64,000 nucleotides of DNA from Rhynchosporium graminicola. Taxonomy: Eukaryota > Ascomycota > Leotiomycetes > Helotiales > Ploettnerulaceae. Of this stretch, positions 10,737 through 22,849 are shown piece by piece. The notes under the pieces were generated by a model. The model was not told where the DNA came from. It saw nothing but the letters and a program-made list of their open reading frames with translations, and ran no database searches. How positions within the stretch are numbered: the stretch's first letter is position 1; each line of letters starts with the position of its first letter. The stretch spans positions 1,903,633 through 1,967,632 of the forward strand of contig FJUW01000004.1 of assembly GCA_900074885.1 (NCBI GenBank), in the 5' to 3' direction. The position numbers and the translations under genes were made by a program.

Positions 10737-11676
10737 CGCTAACTCCTATAGTACTTTTACTAGTTCCTGCTAGTACTCTTTTAGTAGCGTATTATATATA
10801 TTACCTGCGATATATTTACACTTTCCTTAAGATAAAGTATAATAATACTCCTATTTTAGAACTCTTATACTTATTTAATAAGCCTAACTCTAAGCTTTAT
10901 AAGTATTATTTAGCGTTAAAGAGTAGTTATAAGTATATAAGTTACTTAAATATAAACGTAATCATATATACTAACGCGTTATAGTTACTTAATTACGTTA
11001 ATATAGAGTATACTATTTTATCCGGTTTACTTCTTAGTAGCGAAGCTAAGGATATAGAGCTAAATCAGAGTAGTATTATAGCTACTTATAAGGCTATTAA
11101 TTAGATCTATCGTCTCGCGAAATCTACTACTTCTACTACTACGTTAGAGATTACTACTATATAATTAGTAGAGACTTAAGCTTTAAGGCGTTCTATAGAG
11201 AAAGTATTTAAGAAGTTAGAGTTTATTAAGATAATAAGTTACGATCTTAAACCCTTAGATACTAGTATAATATTAACGCGATATAAGATTTAGATCTTCT
11301 AATAGTCGATTTAGCGAAGTCTAAGCTAATAACTAAAATAATATTAAAGTAAACGAAAGAGTTAAATAGTATTATATAAGAATTTGCGAAAAAAGCTATA
11401 TTTAAAGCTACGATATCTAATACTAAGGGAAAGAGGAATTTACTTTCTAGTTTAGAGATAGTATTAGATCTAGATATTCCCGGACCTTCTCTAAAGAAGA
11501 AAGCCCGTAGGATTAGCTATTATACTTAGTCTACTACTAGAGCTATATTAGTAGATTTAAGTAAGAAGTTAGATATAGTAATTCCGGTTCTAGATATTCT
11601 AGATTTACTAGAAGCTTTAGAGAACTTAGGGAAAAAAGCTAATGAAATAGAAATAGTTAAAGAAGTAGAGTTTTAG
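10737..11676 (+). pseudogene. Antisense accessory ORF of family G (copy in G3)
   Basis: Because G3 is reversed, its antisense frame reads on the plus strand. It begins near TPIVLLLVPASTLL, passes ILELLYLFNK and SIEKVFKKLEFIK, changes frame near 11240-11300, and ends KEVEF then TAG at 11674-11676. It matches the G1 and G2 copies residue for residue except for changes explained by transitions. There is no recognised domain. The N-terminal half is leucine- and tyrosine-rich without a clear membrane span; the C-terminal half is acidic. Confidence 0.6.
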
Positions 11677-11699
11677 ATATAGTATTATTATAGAGTATA

Positions 11700-14600
11700 A
11701 TTAGAAGATTATTCTTAGTAATAAATTCTAATACTAGTAACTATAATAGCTTATTATCCTCTAAGTAACTATAATTATCTATTCTATTTTCCTAGACTTT
11801 AATTTACTAATCTAGTTTATATAGAAGTCTAAGTTTACTTAAGTTAGTAGTATAGAAGTCTCTAAGCTTATATAGAGTACTTATTAAGTTAGAAGCGTAA
11901 TACTAAGTTAAGTCCGGGTCGTAGCTTAGCTAGCTAACTTAATACTTTAGATTACCTCTTAAGAGCTATATAGCGAGTATATCTTATAACTCCTACTCTT
12001 CTTAAATAGCGATAACCTCTAGGGGTAAGTTTAGTAACTCCTAGCTTAATAATAGATCGTCCGAGTCCTTAAAGAGTAATTCAGAAGCGAATATATTATA
12101 TATAGAAGATCCCAGGAGTAAATCTAGCTTATAAGAGTATCTGATCTTAGCTAAGACCTAGTATAATCTTACCTAAAGACTAGATAGCTTCTTACTTAGC
12201 TAGTAATTCTTAAGGTTCCTTATAGAGAGAAATACTTTATCTCTAACTTCCTAGTTAATACTATACCGTTTCAGGTCAGTTATAGCGCTTATCTTATACT
12301 AAGTAGCTAGTATATTAGCTTTTATAATCTCGATAGCGGATTTAGTATATTTAGCTAGGGATTTAGTATTAGTATAATTAAGCTTCTCTTATAGTATCGA
12401 TCCGATAAGTTACTTCTAGTCTTAGCTATTCCGTAGTAATATATTATATTTAAGAGTATATAGCGCTATACCGATAGAGTCGTAAGGCAGGATTACTTAG
12501 GCGTAGTCTATTATTAGTTATAATTCGCTCTAGTTACTCTAGTAGTAATTAATAAAAGGTCTAAAGCGTTAGTTAATATACTAATTTATAATCTCCGTTT
12601 ATCTATTAGTTTATTAGTAGAAAGAAGTAGAGAGCTTAACTTTAACTCTAATTATATAATAAAACTCTTACTAGAAAAATAAGACTAACTAAGCTCCTTA
12701 GTCGAATATAATTAACTTAAGAGTATATCTGAAACGATATATCTATTAGATAAATAATATCGCTATCCCGCGGGTATCGATATTATAGTAGTATAGTATT
12801 AATACGAAGTCCTTCCTTAGGCAGTTGATAAATACTAATATCTTATTAAATCCTTAGTTATTAAGCGAGAAGTCCTTAAAATCTATAGCTAAGTACTATA
12901 TAGAGTAGCTAAGTACTAGTAATAAGTATAAGAATCCTAACTATTTCGTTTACTTCGGATGAGAGTACTAATAAGAGCGGTAATTATAAGTATACTATTT
13001 TATATCCGATATAAGTCCTTTCTAGTAGTAATAAGTAGAAATTATTTTAGTAGTCTTATAAGTATTTAGATAAGTAGAGGAAACTTAATTATAGACTTTA
13101 CTAATTAAATAAGTATATAGCGAGGTATAACGTTATACGTATAGATAACTATTATAAAGTAATAAACTATTATTAATAGTATAGCTATCTTCTAATATAT
13201 TCTATTTATTAGAGAACGATTCTCGATTAAATTAGTATAGCTTCTCGATTAAATCAAAGGAATTACGTACGAGTTCCAGTAGTATATTAGTCTCTAGCGA
13301 TATTAAGTATATATAACTAATTTAATCGATATAATACTTAGCTAGTTCCGCGTTAATCTTAAGGTCTAAGTAGTCTAAAGGTAATAAAACCCGAGATTTA
13401 CTATCCTATTTCTATTATTCTTATATCCTTAGATCTTATTCCCTATAGCTAAGGATATTAGCTTTAGCGTTATCTTTACTAAGTATATATATAATTTAAA
13501 AGTTAAATTCGGAAAGGAATTCTAATTATCTAGCTTACTTACTAGTTAGAACCTTAGTAGTTATAAAGTACTCTAAGGATTAATAGTCCGTATATACGCC
13601 GGTATAGTATTATAGAGATATAAGTTCTAGTCTATATTTCCGGAAAGACTTAATAATAGCGTATAGCTTCTTATTATAGATCTCCTAGTTTAGTTTATAT
13701 CTATTAAGAATATAAGAGTAGAATCTAATTAAATACTACTAGTTATCTTTATATAATTAGAATATAACTCTAGCTATTATATTATTAGAAGTATTAGTTT
13801 CTAGTTTAGTCTATAATTCAGAGTCGAAATAATATAGTTTCTATACTAATAATAGCTATTAATATAAATCATTAAAGGACTTCTTATAATTATTAGTAAA
13901 ATTCTATAGTACTATAGGCCGAGTAAGTACTAAGAGAGGTTTAGCAATAAGGCCGAAATTCCGAATAAATTAATAGTAGAACCTATAGAATCCTAGGAAG
14001 GATTTTATAGCTATTACTATTTCGGGGTACTTCTAGTCTACTAATAGTACTACTTTCTCAGGATCTGGCTCGATTCTGTTAGTAGTAATAATATATCTAA
14101 GGTATTTAGTCTAAGTAATATAGAATTCGCTTTTCTTAATATCTACTTAAAATCTAGTATCTATTAAGTATTATAGTACTAATTTAATATATTCTTTATA
14201 TTCCTAGAGCGTTTCTAAGTATATAAGGATATTATCTAAGTAAGCTATATAGAAATTATCTAAGTAGTCTAATAGTATATTATTCATATATCGCTAGTAC
14301 GTACTAAGTCCGTTATAGAGCCCGAAAGGTAGTACTTTATATTTATAAGATCCGAAGCGGGTTCGGAAGGTAGTATACTCCTCGGATTCAGAGTTTATAT
14401 AAATATAATTAAATACTACTCGGATATCTAGTTTAGTAAAGATTACTACTTTAGATATACGAGTTAAGAGCTTATTAATCTTAGGTATTAGGTATAAATC
14501 CTTTCGAGTAATCGTATTAAACTTACGATAGTTAATATAGAAGCGTAATCCTCTATCGGCCTTTTTAACAAATAATATAAGTAATATAAAAGGACTTTAG

Positions 14601-15760
14601 CTAGATTCGATAAATCCTTTATCTAAGTTCTCTATAAGATACTCCTTAGTTACTTATAATTCGTCTATAGATTACTAATATAAAAGCGAATATATATTAA
14701 GTAATAGTTCTTCTAGAATAATTTTATAATCGTATAAGCGATATAGCAGAAGAATATTAGAATCCCGCTTAGAAAAAGCTTCCTTAAGAGTATAATACTA
14801 TTCTAGTAGCTTTTTAGCTATAAGTCGTTCAGTATCGGGATCCTTAGGAGAGTCGCTATTTAGATAGTCTTATAAGAGGTAATCTATCTCGTAGATACTA
14901 ATAAAGAATAATTCGGAACTTTTACGTTTTATATTAAAATAAAAAGCTATAGTACTAATTTAGTAAATCGGAACTAGTTTCTAGATCCTCGGAGGTTAAG
15001 AGAAATACTTATAATAAGGTTTTAGCGTAAGTACCTTTCTTAATAAAGTTAGAGCGGAAAAGGGTTCGGATTCTTTAGCGATAAGCGGAAATAAGTTAAA
15101 AAGTAGAGATAATATATTAATATACTATATCGCTATTATTTAGTATAATTAGCGTTAGTCTAGCTAATTTATAGCTAAGTCCCGCGCGTTAGTATCGATT
15201 TAGTAAGATCGATTAATACTAGGTTTATAAGGTAGTAGAGTTATAATTATCTCCTTATTATATTAGAGGGTAGCTAAATAGTATTCCGACTATAGTAGCT
15301 TATAGTAAAGCGTATCTAGCTTAACTTAAAATCATTATATCTATTTAATACTAATAATTATATCGTATTATCCTAAATCGAGGAGAATAAAAGGGTAGTT
15401 ATAAATACGCTTATTATTAATAGAAAAGTATAAACATATAAAATAGGTAATATAAGTTCTAATAGACTATTAGAAACTACGTATTAGAATAGAATAAGAT
15501 AGTAGCTCGATTTTAATACTAAGGGCTTCTAATAATCGTCTAATAAGAGTACGATTAATAAATAAATAACTATTCGCTCCGGTATCGATTAAGCTATTTA
15601 TAGAGACTCCTAGCTTATTTATACTAACTATAGTTAGGTATATAAATTACTTACTTTCTATTAAGGAGTTAAAGTCTAGATTAGAGAGATTATACTTATA
15701 TAAACTTAAGAAAGAGTTTTTACTTAAGCTTTATCGTTTCCTTCTAGTATTAGTTCAGAT
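11700..15760 (-). pseudogene. G3 pol remnant (protease to chromodomain)
   Basis: Read on the minus strand: protease near 15550-15620 (SIDTGANSYLFIN-like), RT near 14100-14620 with the YLDN box near 14240, RNase H near 13450-13900, integrase near 12600-13150, and chromodomain near 11830-11990. Many TAG/TAA codons are present. The RT and protease part lies in the segment that is repeated after the N at 16783. Confidence 0.85.
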
Positions 15761-16782
15761 TCGGAGGGTATATCTTTTATTACTTCCTTAGTTACTTAAT
15801 TCTCTACCGGAAATTTATTAATTAATTAAACTTTAGGCGAGTTAAAGTAATCTAGCTTAATATAACTAAGCTATCTATAATTATAATACCTAGGGAGTTC
15901 TCCGGTCGAGGTAGTAAGGCGTTTTAGCGCAGAAGAAGTACTAGATTATACTAAGGTAAAGGTATATACGTATAGTATAAGAGTAGTTTATTAAGGAGCT
16001 AAGCTTAAGGACTAATAAGAGGTAGAACTAGTAGTAGTCGTAGTAATAATAGTAGGCTTATAATACTATACCTAGGCAGTAGCTTTCTCGGGATAAGTAT
16101 ATTCTGAGTTATAGCGATACTCGGTATTAAAAGAAAGTAAGGATCTAACTATAGAAGCGTAGTCCTTATTCTACGTTAGTTTAATAATAAGGATTAAAGC
16201 GCGTAAAGATAATATAATCTTATCTTATATATAAAAGAACTACTCTTTCTTTTTAACTTTATCTTAGATAATAGCGCTTTAAAATCGACTACGAAACTCA
16301 GCGAAAGTCTCGCATATATAGCCGGGTTATTATATTTCTAAGTAGTAGAAAGTATTATAGTAGTTATCTTCCTTTAAACTAATAAGAAAGTTCTCCTCTA
16401 ATAAGAAGATTATTTTATCGCTAGTTTTAAACTCGTTAGTAAAATACTAAGGCGTAAGATACTCCTTAACTAATCTAGTAACTAGCTCCTATACGAGAAC
16501 GCGCTAAGAGAAGTCCGTAAGATAATAATTAGCGTTTATAGCTAGCTAGTCTTATATTAATACTCTCTATTAGAGGAAGGTAAAGTCTAATCTATTATCT
16601 AGAAGCAGGATCTTCTTAGTAAGATAAGACTTCTTAGGGCGTAACTCTACTGATTCGGCGCTAGGAGAAGAAGATAGTTTATTAGGAATAGTATCTTCTC
16701 TCTTAGTACTACGTATTAGAATAGAGTTTATTAAGTTATTAAACTCTACTATACGCGGAGATTATAGTATTAGTTCTAGTAA
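14562..16782. repeat. First copy of a 2221-bp direct duplication (likely assembly artefact)
   Basis: Each base corresponds to the one 2222 positions further on, across the single N at 16783. The copies are identical wherever I compared them, except a few bases right after the N. Such near-identity is unexpected for RIP-treated DNA if it were an old tandem duplication. Confidence 0.9.
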
Positions 16783-16783
16783 N
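16783..16783. other. Single N, contig join
   Basis: One ambiguous base sits exactly between the two copies of the 2221-bp duplication. It most likely marks an assembly gap whose overlapping ends were not merged. Confidence 0.9.
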
Positions 16784-19004
16784 TTTTTAATAAATAGTAT
16801 AAGTAATATAAAAGGACTTTAGCTAGATTCGATAAATCCTTTATCTAAGTTCTCTATAAGATACTCCTTAGTTACTTATAATTCGTCTATAGATTACTAA
16901 TATAAAAGCGAATATATATTAAGTAATAGTTCTTCTAGAATAATTTTATAATCGTATAAGCGATATAGCAGAAGAATATTAGAATCCCGCTTAGAAAAAG
17001 CTTCCTTAAGAGTATAATACTATTCTAGTAGCTTTTTAGCTATAAGTCGTTCAGTATCGGGATCCTTAGGAGAGTCGCTATTTAGATAGTCTTATAAGAG
17101 GTAATCTATCTCGTAGATACTAATAAAGAATAATTCGGAACTTTTACGTTTTATATTAAAATAAAAAGCTATAGTACTAATTTAGTAAATCGGAACTAGT
17201 TTCTAGATCCTCGGAGGTTAAGAGAAATACTTATAATAAGGTTTTAGCGTAAGTACCTTTCTTAATAAAGTTAGAGCGGAAAAGGGTTCGGATTCTTTAG
17301 CGATAAGCGGAAATAAGTTAAAAAGTAGAGATAATATATTAATATACTATATCGCTATTATTTAGTATAATTAGCGTTAGTCTAGCTAATTTATAGCTAA
17401 GTCCCGCGCGTTAGTATCGATTTAGTAAGATCGATTAATACTAGGTTTATAAGGTAGTAGAGTTATAATTATCTCCTTATTATATTAGAGGGTAGCTAAA
17501 TAGTATTCCGACTATAGTAGCTTATAGTAAAGCGTATCTAGCTTAACTTAAAATCATTATATCTATTTAATACTAATAATTATATCGTATTATCCTAAAT
17601 CGAGGAGAATAAAAGGGTAGTTATAAATACGCTTATTATTAATAGAAAAGTATAAACATATAAAATAGGTAATATAAGTTCTAATAGACTATTAGAAACT
17701 ACGTATTAGAATAGAATAAGATAGTAGCTCGATTTTAATACTAAGGGCTTCTAATAATCGTCTAATAAGAGTACGATTAATAAATAAATAACTATTCGCT
17801 CCGGTATCGATTAAGCTATTTATAGAGACTCCTAGCTTATTTATACTAACTATAGTTAGGTATATAAATTACTTACTTTCTATTAAGGAGTTAAAGTCTA
17901 GATTAGAGAGATTATACTTATATAAACTTAAGAAAGAGTTTTTACTTAAGCTTTATCGTTTCCTTCTAGTATTAGTTCAGATTCGGAGGGTATATCTTTT
18001 ATTACTTCCTTAGTTACTTAATTCTCTACCGGAAATTTATTAATTAATTAAACTTTAGGCGAGTTAAAGTAATCTAGCTTAATATAACTAAGCTATCTAT
18101 AATTATAATACCTAGGGAGTTCTCCGGTCGAGGTAGTAAGGCGTTTTAGCGCAGAAGAAGTACTAGATTATACTAAGGTAAAGGTATATACGTATAGTAT
18201 AAGAGTAGTTTATTAAGGAGCTAAGCTTAAGGACTAATAAGAGGTAGAACTAGTAGTAGTCGTAGTAATAATAGTAGGCTTATAATACTATACCTAGGCA
18301 GTAGCTTTCTCGGGATAAGTATATTCTGAGTTATAGCGATACTCGGTATTAAAAGAAAGTAAGGATCTAACTATAGAAGCGTAGTCCTTATTCTACGTTA
18401 GTTTAATAATAAGGATTAAAGCGCGTAAAGATAATATAATCTTATCTTATATATAAAAGAACTACTCTTTCTTTTTAACTTTATCTTAGATAATAGCGCT
18501 TTAAAATCGACTACGAAACTCAGCGAAAGTCTCGCATATATAGCCGGGTTATTATATTTCTAAGTAGTAGAAAGTATTATAGTAGTTATCTTCCTTTAAA
18601 CTAATAAGAAAGTTCTCCTCTAATAAGAAGATTATTTTATCGCTAGTTTTAAACTCGTTAGTAAAATACTAAGGCGTAAGATACTCCTTAACTAATCTAG
18701 TAACTAGCTCCTATACGAGAACGCGCTAAGAGAAGTCCGTAAGATAATAATTAGCGTTTATAGCTAGCTAGTCTTATATTAATACTCTCTATTAGAGGAA
18801 GGTAAAGTCTAATCTATTATCTAGAAGCAGGATCTTCTTAGTAAGATAAGACTTCTTAGGGCGTAACTCTACTGATTCGGCGCTAGGAGAAGAAGATAGT
18901 TTATTAGGAATAGTATCTTCTCTCTTAGTACTACGTATTAGAATAGAGTTTATTAAGTTATTAAACTCTACTATACGCGGAGATTATAGTATTAGTTCTA
19001 GTAA
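16784..19004. repeat. Second copy of the 2221-bp duplication
   Basis: Repeats 14562-16782 in direct orientation. It contains part of pol and gag of G3 in reverse. Dropping it, with the N, gives G3 the same length as G2. Confidence 0.9.
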
Positions 19005-19669
19005 GAGAGTCGAAGATAAGCGAGGGACTCCTATAAGGAACATATATTATATAGAGATTAGTTTATCTATAGTATCTTCTAGAGAGTTATTCTTTTCCTT
19101 TTAGTCTACTAATTATTATAAAAGGGAATAGATCAGGTTCGAGTTACTTATAGTAATAAGAGTACTTAGTAATTATACTCCTAGTAAATTTCGCTTTTAT
19201 TTTCCTTTCTCTCTTAGTTAGTATTTCTTTAATAAAGTATTAATATTCTCTAGGGTAAGAGATATTTAGAGTAAGGAAGAGTATAATAGATTAAGTTTAG
19301 AAGTAAAGTAAGAGGGATCGCGTTAAGTTCCCTTAGAACTAGAGAAGTCTCTAGTTTATTAGTTAAGAGCTATAATAATAGCTTAAAAAAGAGTATATTA
19401 GAGCTATTTTAGTAGTAATACGTAGAAGTTAAAGTTCTAAGGTATTTATTATACTTTCTTTAAAATCTATTTATAATTCCTTTATATTAAGGGAGTTATT
19501 AAAGGAGCGTTAGCGAAAACCTCTTCTATTATACTATTTATAATAAGCTGAATTAAACCCTAATTTATAGTTATCTGAGAGATCTCTAGTATCTCGGCTA
19601 TATACGAGTAGTTATCGAATAATTAACTTAGTAGTAAGATATTATAATAAGCTATCTCTAGCTATCTTG

Positions 19670-19681
19670 ATCTTTTTATTT
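19670..19681 (-). promoter_or_regulatory. Self-priming primer-binding site of G3
   Basis: On the minus strand AAATAAAAAGAT follows the 5' LTR after a TT spacer. It is the exact complement of the LTR R segment at 19772-19783 (AAATAAAAAGAT on the plus strand). Confidence 0.7.
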
Positions 19682-19683
19682 AA

Positions 19684-19951
19684 TATAATAATATAAGACT
19701 TAAGGTAGTATATAAGTAAGAATAAATAAGTAGAGAAGCTAAGAGCGATCTTATATAGTCTATTACGAAGGAAATAAAAAGATAAGGAAGGAAGAAGAAG
19801 AGAGATAGAGTATAAAGTACCTTATATATATATACTAGTACTAGTCTGATACTATACTAGGTCGGATACTAGTTCTGCCGGGATACCTGTGAACTCGGGC
19901 TCTATTATCTATCCTTCTTCTTATATGATATTCAGATGAGCTGTCGTCATA
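19684..19951 (-). repeat. 5' LTR of G3
   Basis: 268 bp, with the same limits as the other G LTRs. The inner end is TATAATAATATAAGACT on the plus strand and the outer end is GCTGTCGTCATA. Confidence 0.92.
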
Positions 19952-20636
19952 GTAGGAGATCTTAAGGGAAGATTATATAAAGACTATCAGATAATTAATA
20001 ATAGAACTATAAGAGATATATATCCTTTACTAAACGCGTAGTACTTACGGGATAAGCTAGCTAGAGTAAAGATATATACTAAGTTAGATTAATATAACGC
20101 GTTTAATTTGATCCGAATTAAGAAGGGATACGAGTAGAAGACTACTTTCGTATTACTCTTAGGGCTATAGGAATATATAGTAATACTATTTAGCTTAACT
20201 AATACTCTAGCTATATATTAAAGATAGAATAATAATATTCTTAAGGACTTTATTAGGAAATTTACTATATACTATTTAGATAATATCTTAATATACTCGG
20301 AGACTATCGAGGCATACTAGGGCTATATTATCTAAGTTATAGAAGTACTATATAAAGTAGATTCTAGACTAAAGATATCGAAATATAAATTCTTAGTTAA
20401 GTAAGTTACTTTTCTAAAGTATATTATTCGCTTAGGAGAGATAAGTATTAACCTAGAGAAAATTAAAGCTATAAAGGAATAGGAATCTCTAAAGAATATT
20501 AAGGAAATATAGTTATAGTTAAGTTTCGCAAATTTCTACTAATAGTTTATTAGAAACTATTCTAAGATTACTAAACTACTTACGAGCTTAATAAGGAAAG
20601 GTATTCCTTTTACTTAGATTAGCTAGTATAAAGAAG
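19952..20636 (+). pseudogene. Chromovirus G4, piece 2: reverse transcriptase
   Basis: Continues the G4 frame from 9953. It reads RLYKDYQIINN, IYPLLNA, YTKLD-YNAFN, then the catalytic box IYYLDNILIYSET (YLDD with one Asp to Asn), and a connection region up to FTWIS-YKE. It is cut by G2 at the target copy AGAAG (20632-20636) and resumes at 35644 as AFQRIEKEF, the normal start of the RNase H connection. Confidence 0.88.
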
Positions 20637-20904
20637 TATGACGATAGCTCATCTGAATATCATATGAGAAGAAGGATAGATAATAGGGCCTAAGTTCATA
20701 GGTATCCCGGTAGAACTAGTATCCGACCCGGTATAGTATCGGATTAGTACCGGTATATATATATAAGGTGCCTTATACTCTATCTCTCTTCTTCTTCTTT
20801 CCTTATCTTTTTATATCATTAATAATAGACTATATAAGATCGCTCTTAGCTTCTCTACTTATTTATTCTTACTTATATATTACCTTAAGTCTTATATTAT
20901 TATA
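20637..20904 (+). repeat. 5' LTR of G2
   Basis: 268 bp, starting TATGACGATAGCTC. It has a TATA-like tract near 20753-20765 and the R segment ATCTTTTTATAT at 20805-20816. The 3' LTR has the fuller ATCTTTTTATTT. Confidence 0.92.
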
Positions 20905-20906
20905 TT

Positions 20907-20918
20907 AAATAAAAAGAT
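20907..20918 (+). promoter_or_regulatory. Self-priming primer-binding site of G2
   Basis: AAATAAAAAGAT, two bases after the LTR, is the exact reverse complement of 35539-35550 in the 3' LTR. It is partly mismatched with the mutated 5' LTR copy at 20805-20816. Confidence 0.7.
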
Positions 20919-20939
20919 CAAAATAGCTAGAGGTAGCTT

Positions 20940-22599
20940 ACTATAATATCTTACTACTAAGTTAGTTATTCGATAACTACTTATATATAGCTAAGATACT
21001 AGAGATCTCTCGGATAACTATGAATCAGGGTTTAATTTAGCTTATTATAAATAGTATAATAAAGAAAGTCTTCGCTAACGCTCCTTTAATAACTCTCTTA
21101 GTATAAAGGAATTATAAATAGATTTTAAAGAAAGTATAATAAATACCTCAGAACTTTAACTTCTACGTATTACTACTAAAATAGCTCTAATATACCCCTT
21201 TTTAAGCTACTATTATAGCTCTTAACTAATAAACTAGAGACTCCTCTAGTTCTAGAGGAACTTAACGCGATCCCTCCTGCTTTACCTCTAAACCTAATCT
21301 ATTATACTCTTCTTTACTCTAAATGTCTCTTACTCTAGAGAATATTAATACTTTATTAAAGAAGTACTAACTAAGAGAGAAAGGAAAATAAAAGCGAAAT
21401 TCACTAGGAGTATAATTACTAAGTACTCTTATTACTATAGGTGACTCGAACCTGATCTATTCCCTCTTATAATAATTAGTAGACTAAGAGGAAAAGAATA
21501 ACTCTTTAGAAGATACTATAGATAGACTAATCTCTATATAAGATAAGTTCCTTATAAGAGTCTTTTACTTATCTTTAACTCTCCTACTAGAACTAATACT
21601 ATAATCTCTACGTATAGTAAAGTTTAATAACTTAATAAACTCTATTCTAATATATAGTACTAAGAGAGAGGATACTATTCCTAATAAACTATCTTCCTCT
21701 CTTAGCGCCGAATTAGTAGAGTTACGCCCTAGGAAGTCTTATCTTACTAAGAAGATCCTGCCTCTAGATAATAGATCGGACCTTACCTTCCTCTAATAGA
21801 GAGTATCGATACGAGACCAGCTAGCTGTAAATACTAATTATTACCCTATAGACTTCTCCTAGCGTATTCTCGTATAAGAGCTAGTTATTAGATTAGCTAA
21901 AGAGTATCTTACGCTTTAGTACCTTACTAATAAGTTTAAAACTAGTAATAAAATAATCTCCTTATTAGAAGAGAACTTTCTTACTAGTTTAGAGGAAGAT
22001 AATTATTATAACGCTTTCTACTACTTAGAAATATAATAACTTAGCTATATACGCGAGACTTTCGCCGAGTTTCGTAATCGATTTCAAAGCGCTACTATCT
22101 AAAGTAAAGTTAAAAAGAAGAAGTAGTTCTTCTATATATAAGATAAGATTATACTATCCTTACGCGCTTTAACTCTTATTATTAAACTAATATAGAATAA
22201 GAACTACGCTTCTATAGTTAGATTCTTATTTTCTTTTAATACTAAGCGTTATTATAACTCAGAACGTACTTATCCTAAGAAAGCTACTACCTAAGTATAG
22301 TACTATAAGCTTACTATTACTACTACGACTACTACTAGTTCTACCTCTTACTAGTCCTTAAGCTTAGCTCCTCGATAAACTACTCCCGTACTATACGTAT
22401 ATACTTCTACCCCGGTATAGGCTAGTACTCCCTTCGCGCTAAAACGCCTTACTATCTCGACCGGAGAACCCCTTAGGTATTATAGTTATAGATAGCTTAA
22501 TTATATTAAGCTAAACTGCCTTAACTTACTTAAAGTTTAATTAATTAACGAATTTCCGGAAGAAGATTAAGTAACTTAGGAAGTAGTAGAAGACGTACC
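20940..22599 (+). pseudogene. G2 gag remnant
   Basis: Plus-strand frame with capsid-like text (IRETFAEFRNRFQSATI), a basic stretch KVKKKK, a Ser/Thr-rich linker near 22320-22360, and a zinc knuckle near 22468-22520 reading LRYYSYR-LNYIKLNC (CCHC with Cys-to-Tyr changes). The frame runs into element C and continues at 29168 as VPSESR. Confidence 0.8.
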
Positions 22600-22834
22600 T
22601 GTGACGACCGGTCAGGTTTGGAGGTCTCTCCCTATTGGTAGAAACACTTACTACTAAGCGAGATTACACGAGTAGAGTTTAGGGGCCCCTTTTCATATAT
22701 ATACTTCTATTCTCTCTCTACTTCTTCACTCCTTAGTTATAGATTCTCAAGTGATTCTTACTACTTTATATTCATAGCAATATAAGGTCTTATTACTCAT
22801 GTAGTTTTAAGACCTTTCTAGAGTAAGCGTTATA
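22600..22834 (+). repeat. 5' LTR of element C
   Basis: 235 bp, starting TGTGACGACCGG and ending GCGTTATA. It has a TATA tract near 22696-22704, then the segment AGTTATAGAT at 22735-22744, partner of the primer site. Differences from the 3' LTR are transitions, with more A/T in the 3' copy. Confidence 0.93.
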
Positions 22835-22836
22835 TT

Positions 22837-22846
22837 ATCTATAACT
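22837..22846 (+). promoter_or_regulatory. Self-priming primer-binding site of element C
   Basis: ATCTATAACT begins two bases (TT) after the 5' LTR. It is the exact reverse complement of 22735-22744, which lies about 30-40 bases after the TATA tract, where the transcript should begin. Confidence 0.7.
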
Positions 22847-22849
22847 CTT

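Larger units (their letters stand above)
15760..19660 (-). pseudogene. G3 gag remnant (partly duplicated by the assembly)
   Basis: On the minus strand the G-family gag is readable, including the zinc knuckle near 15870-15900 (and again near 18090-18120 in the duplicate), which reads RYYNYR-LSYI (ancestrally CCHC). It also includes a Ser/Thr-rich linker and the capsid-like region ETFAEFRSRF near 16290 and 18510. The true order is 19660 down to 19005, then 16782 downward. Confidence 0.75.
9954..19951 (-). mobile_element. Complete G-family chromovirus copy G3 (reverse), inserted in G4
   Basis: Bounded by 268-bp LTRs and the target duplication GTAGG (9949-9953 and 19952-19956). The span is 9998 bp. 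Subtracting the N and the second duplicate (16783-19004) gives 7776 bp, the same as G2 after its own corrections. In element orientation the order is 5' LTR, primer site, gag, protease, RT, RNase H, integrase, chromodomain, antisense ORF, purine tract, 3' LTR. All frames are RIP-degraded. Confidence 0.93.

Noticed and set aside
14562..19004. True tandem duplication within G3
   Set aside because: The junction is exactly an N, the copies are almost identical, and removing one equalises the lengths of G2 and G3.
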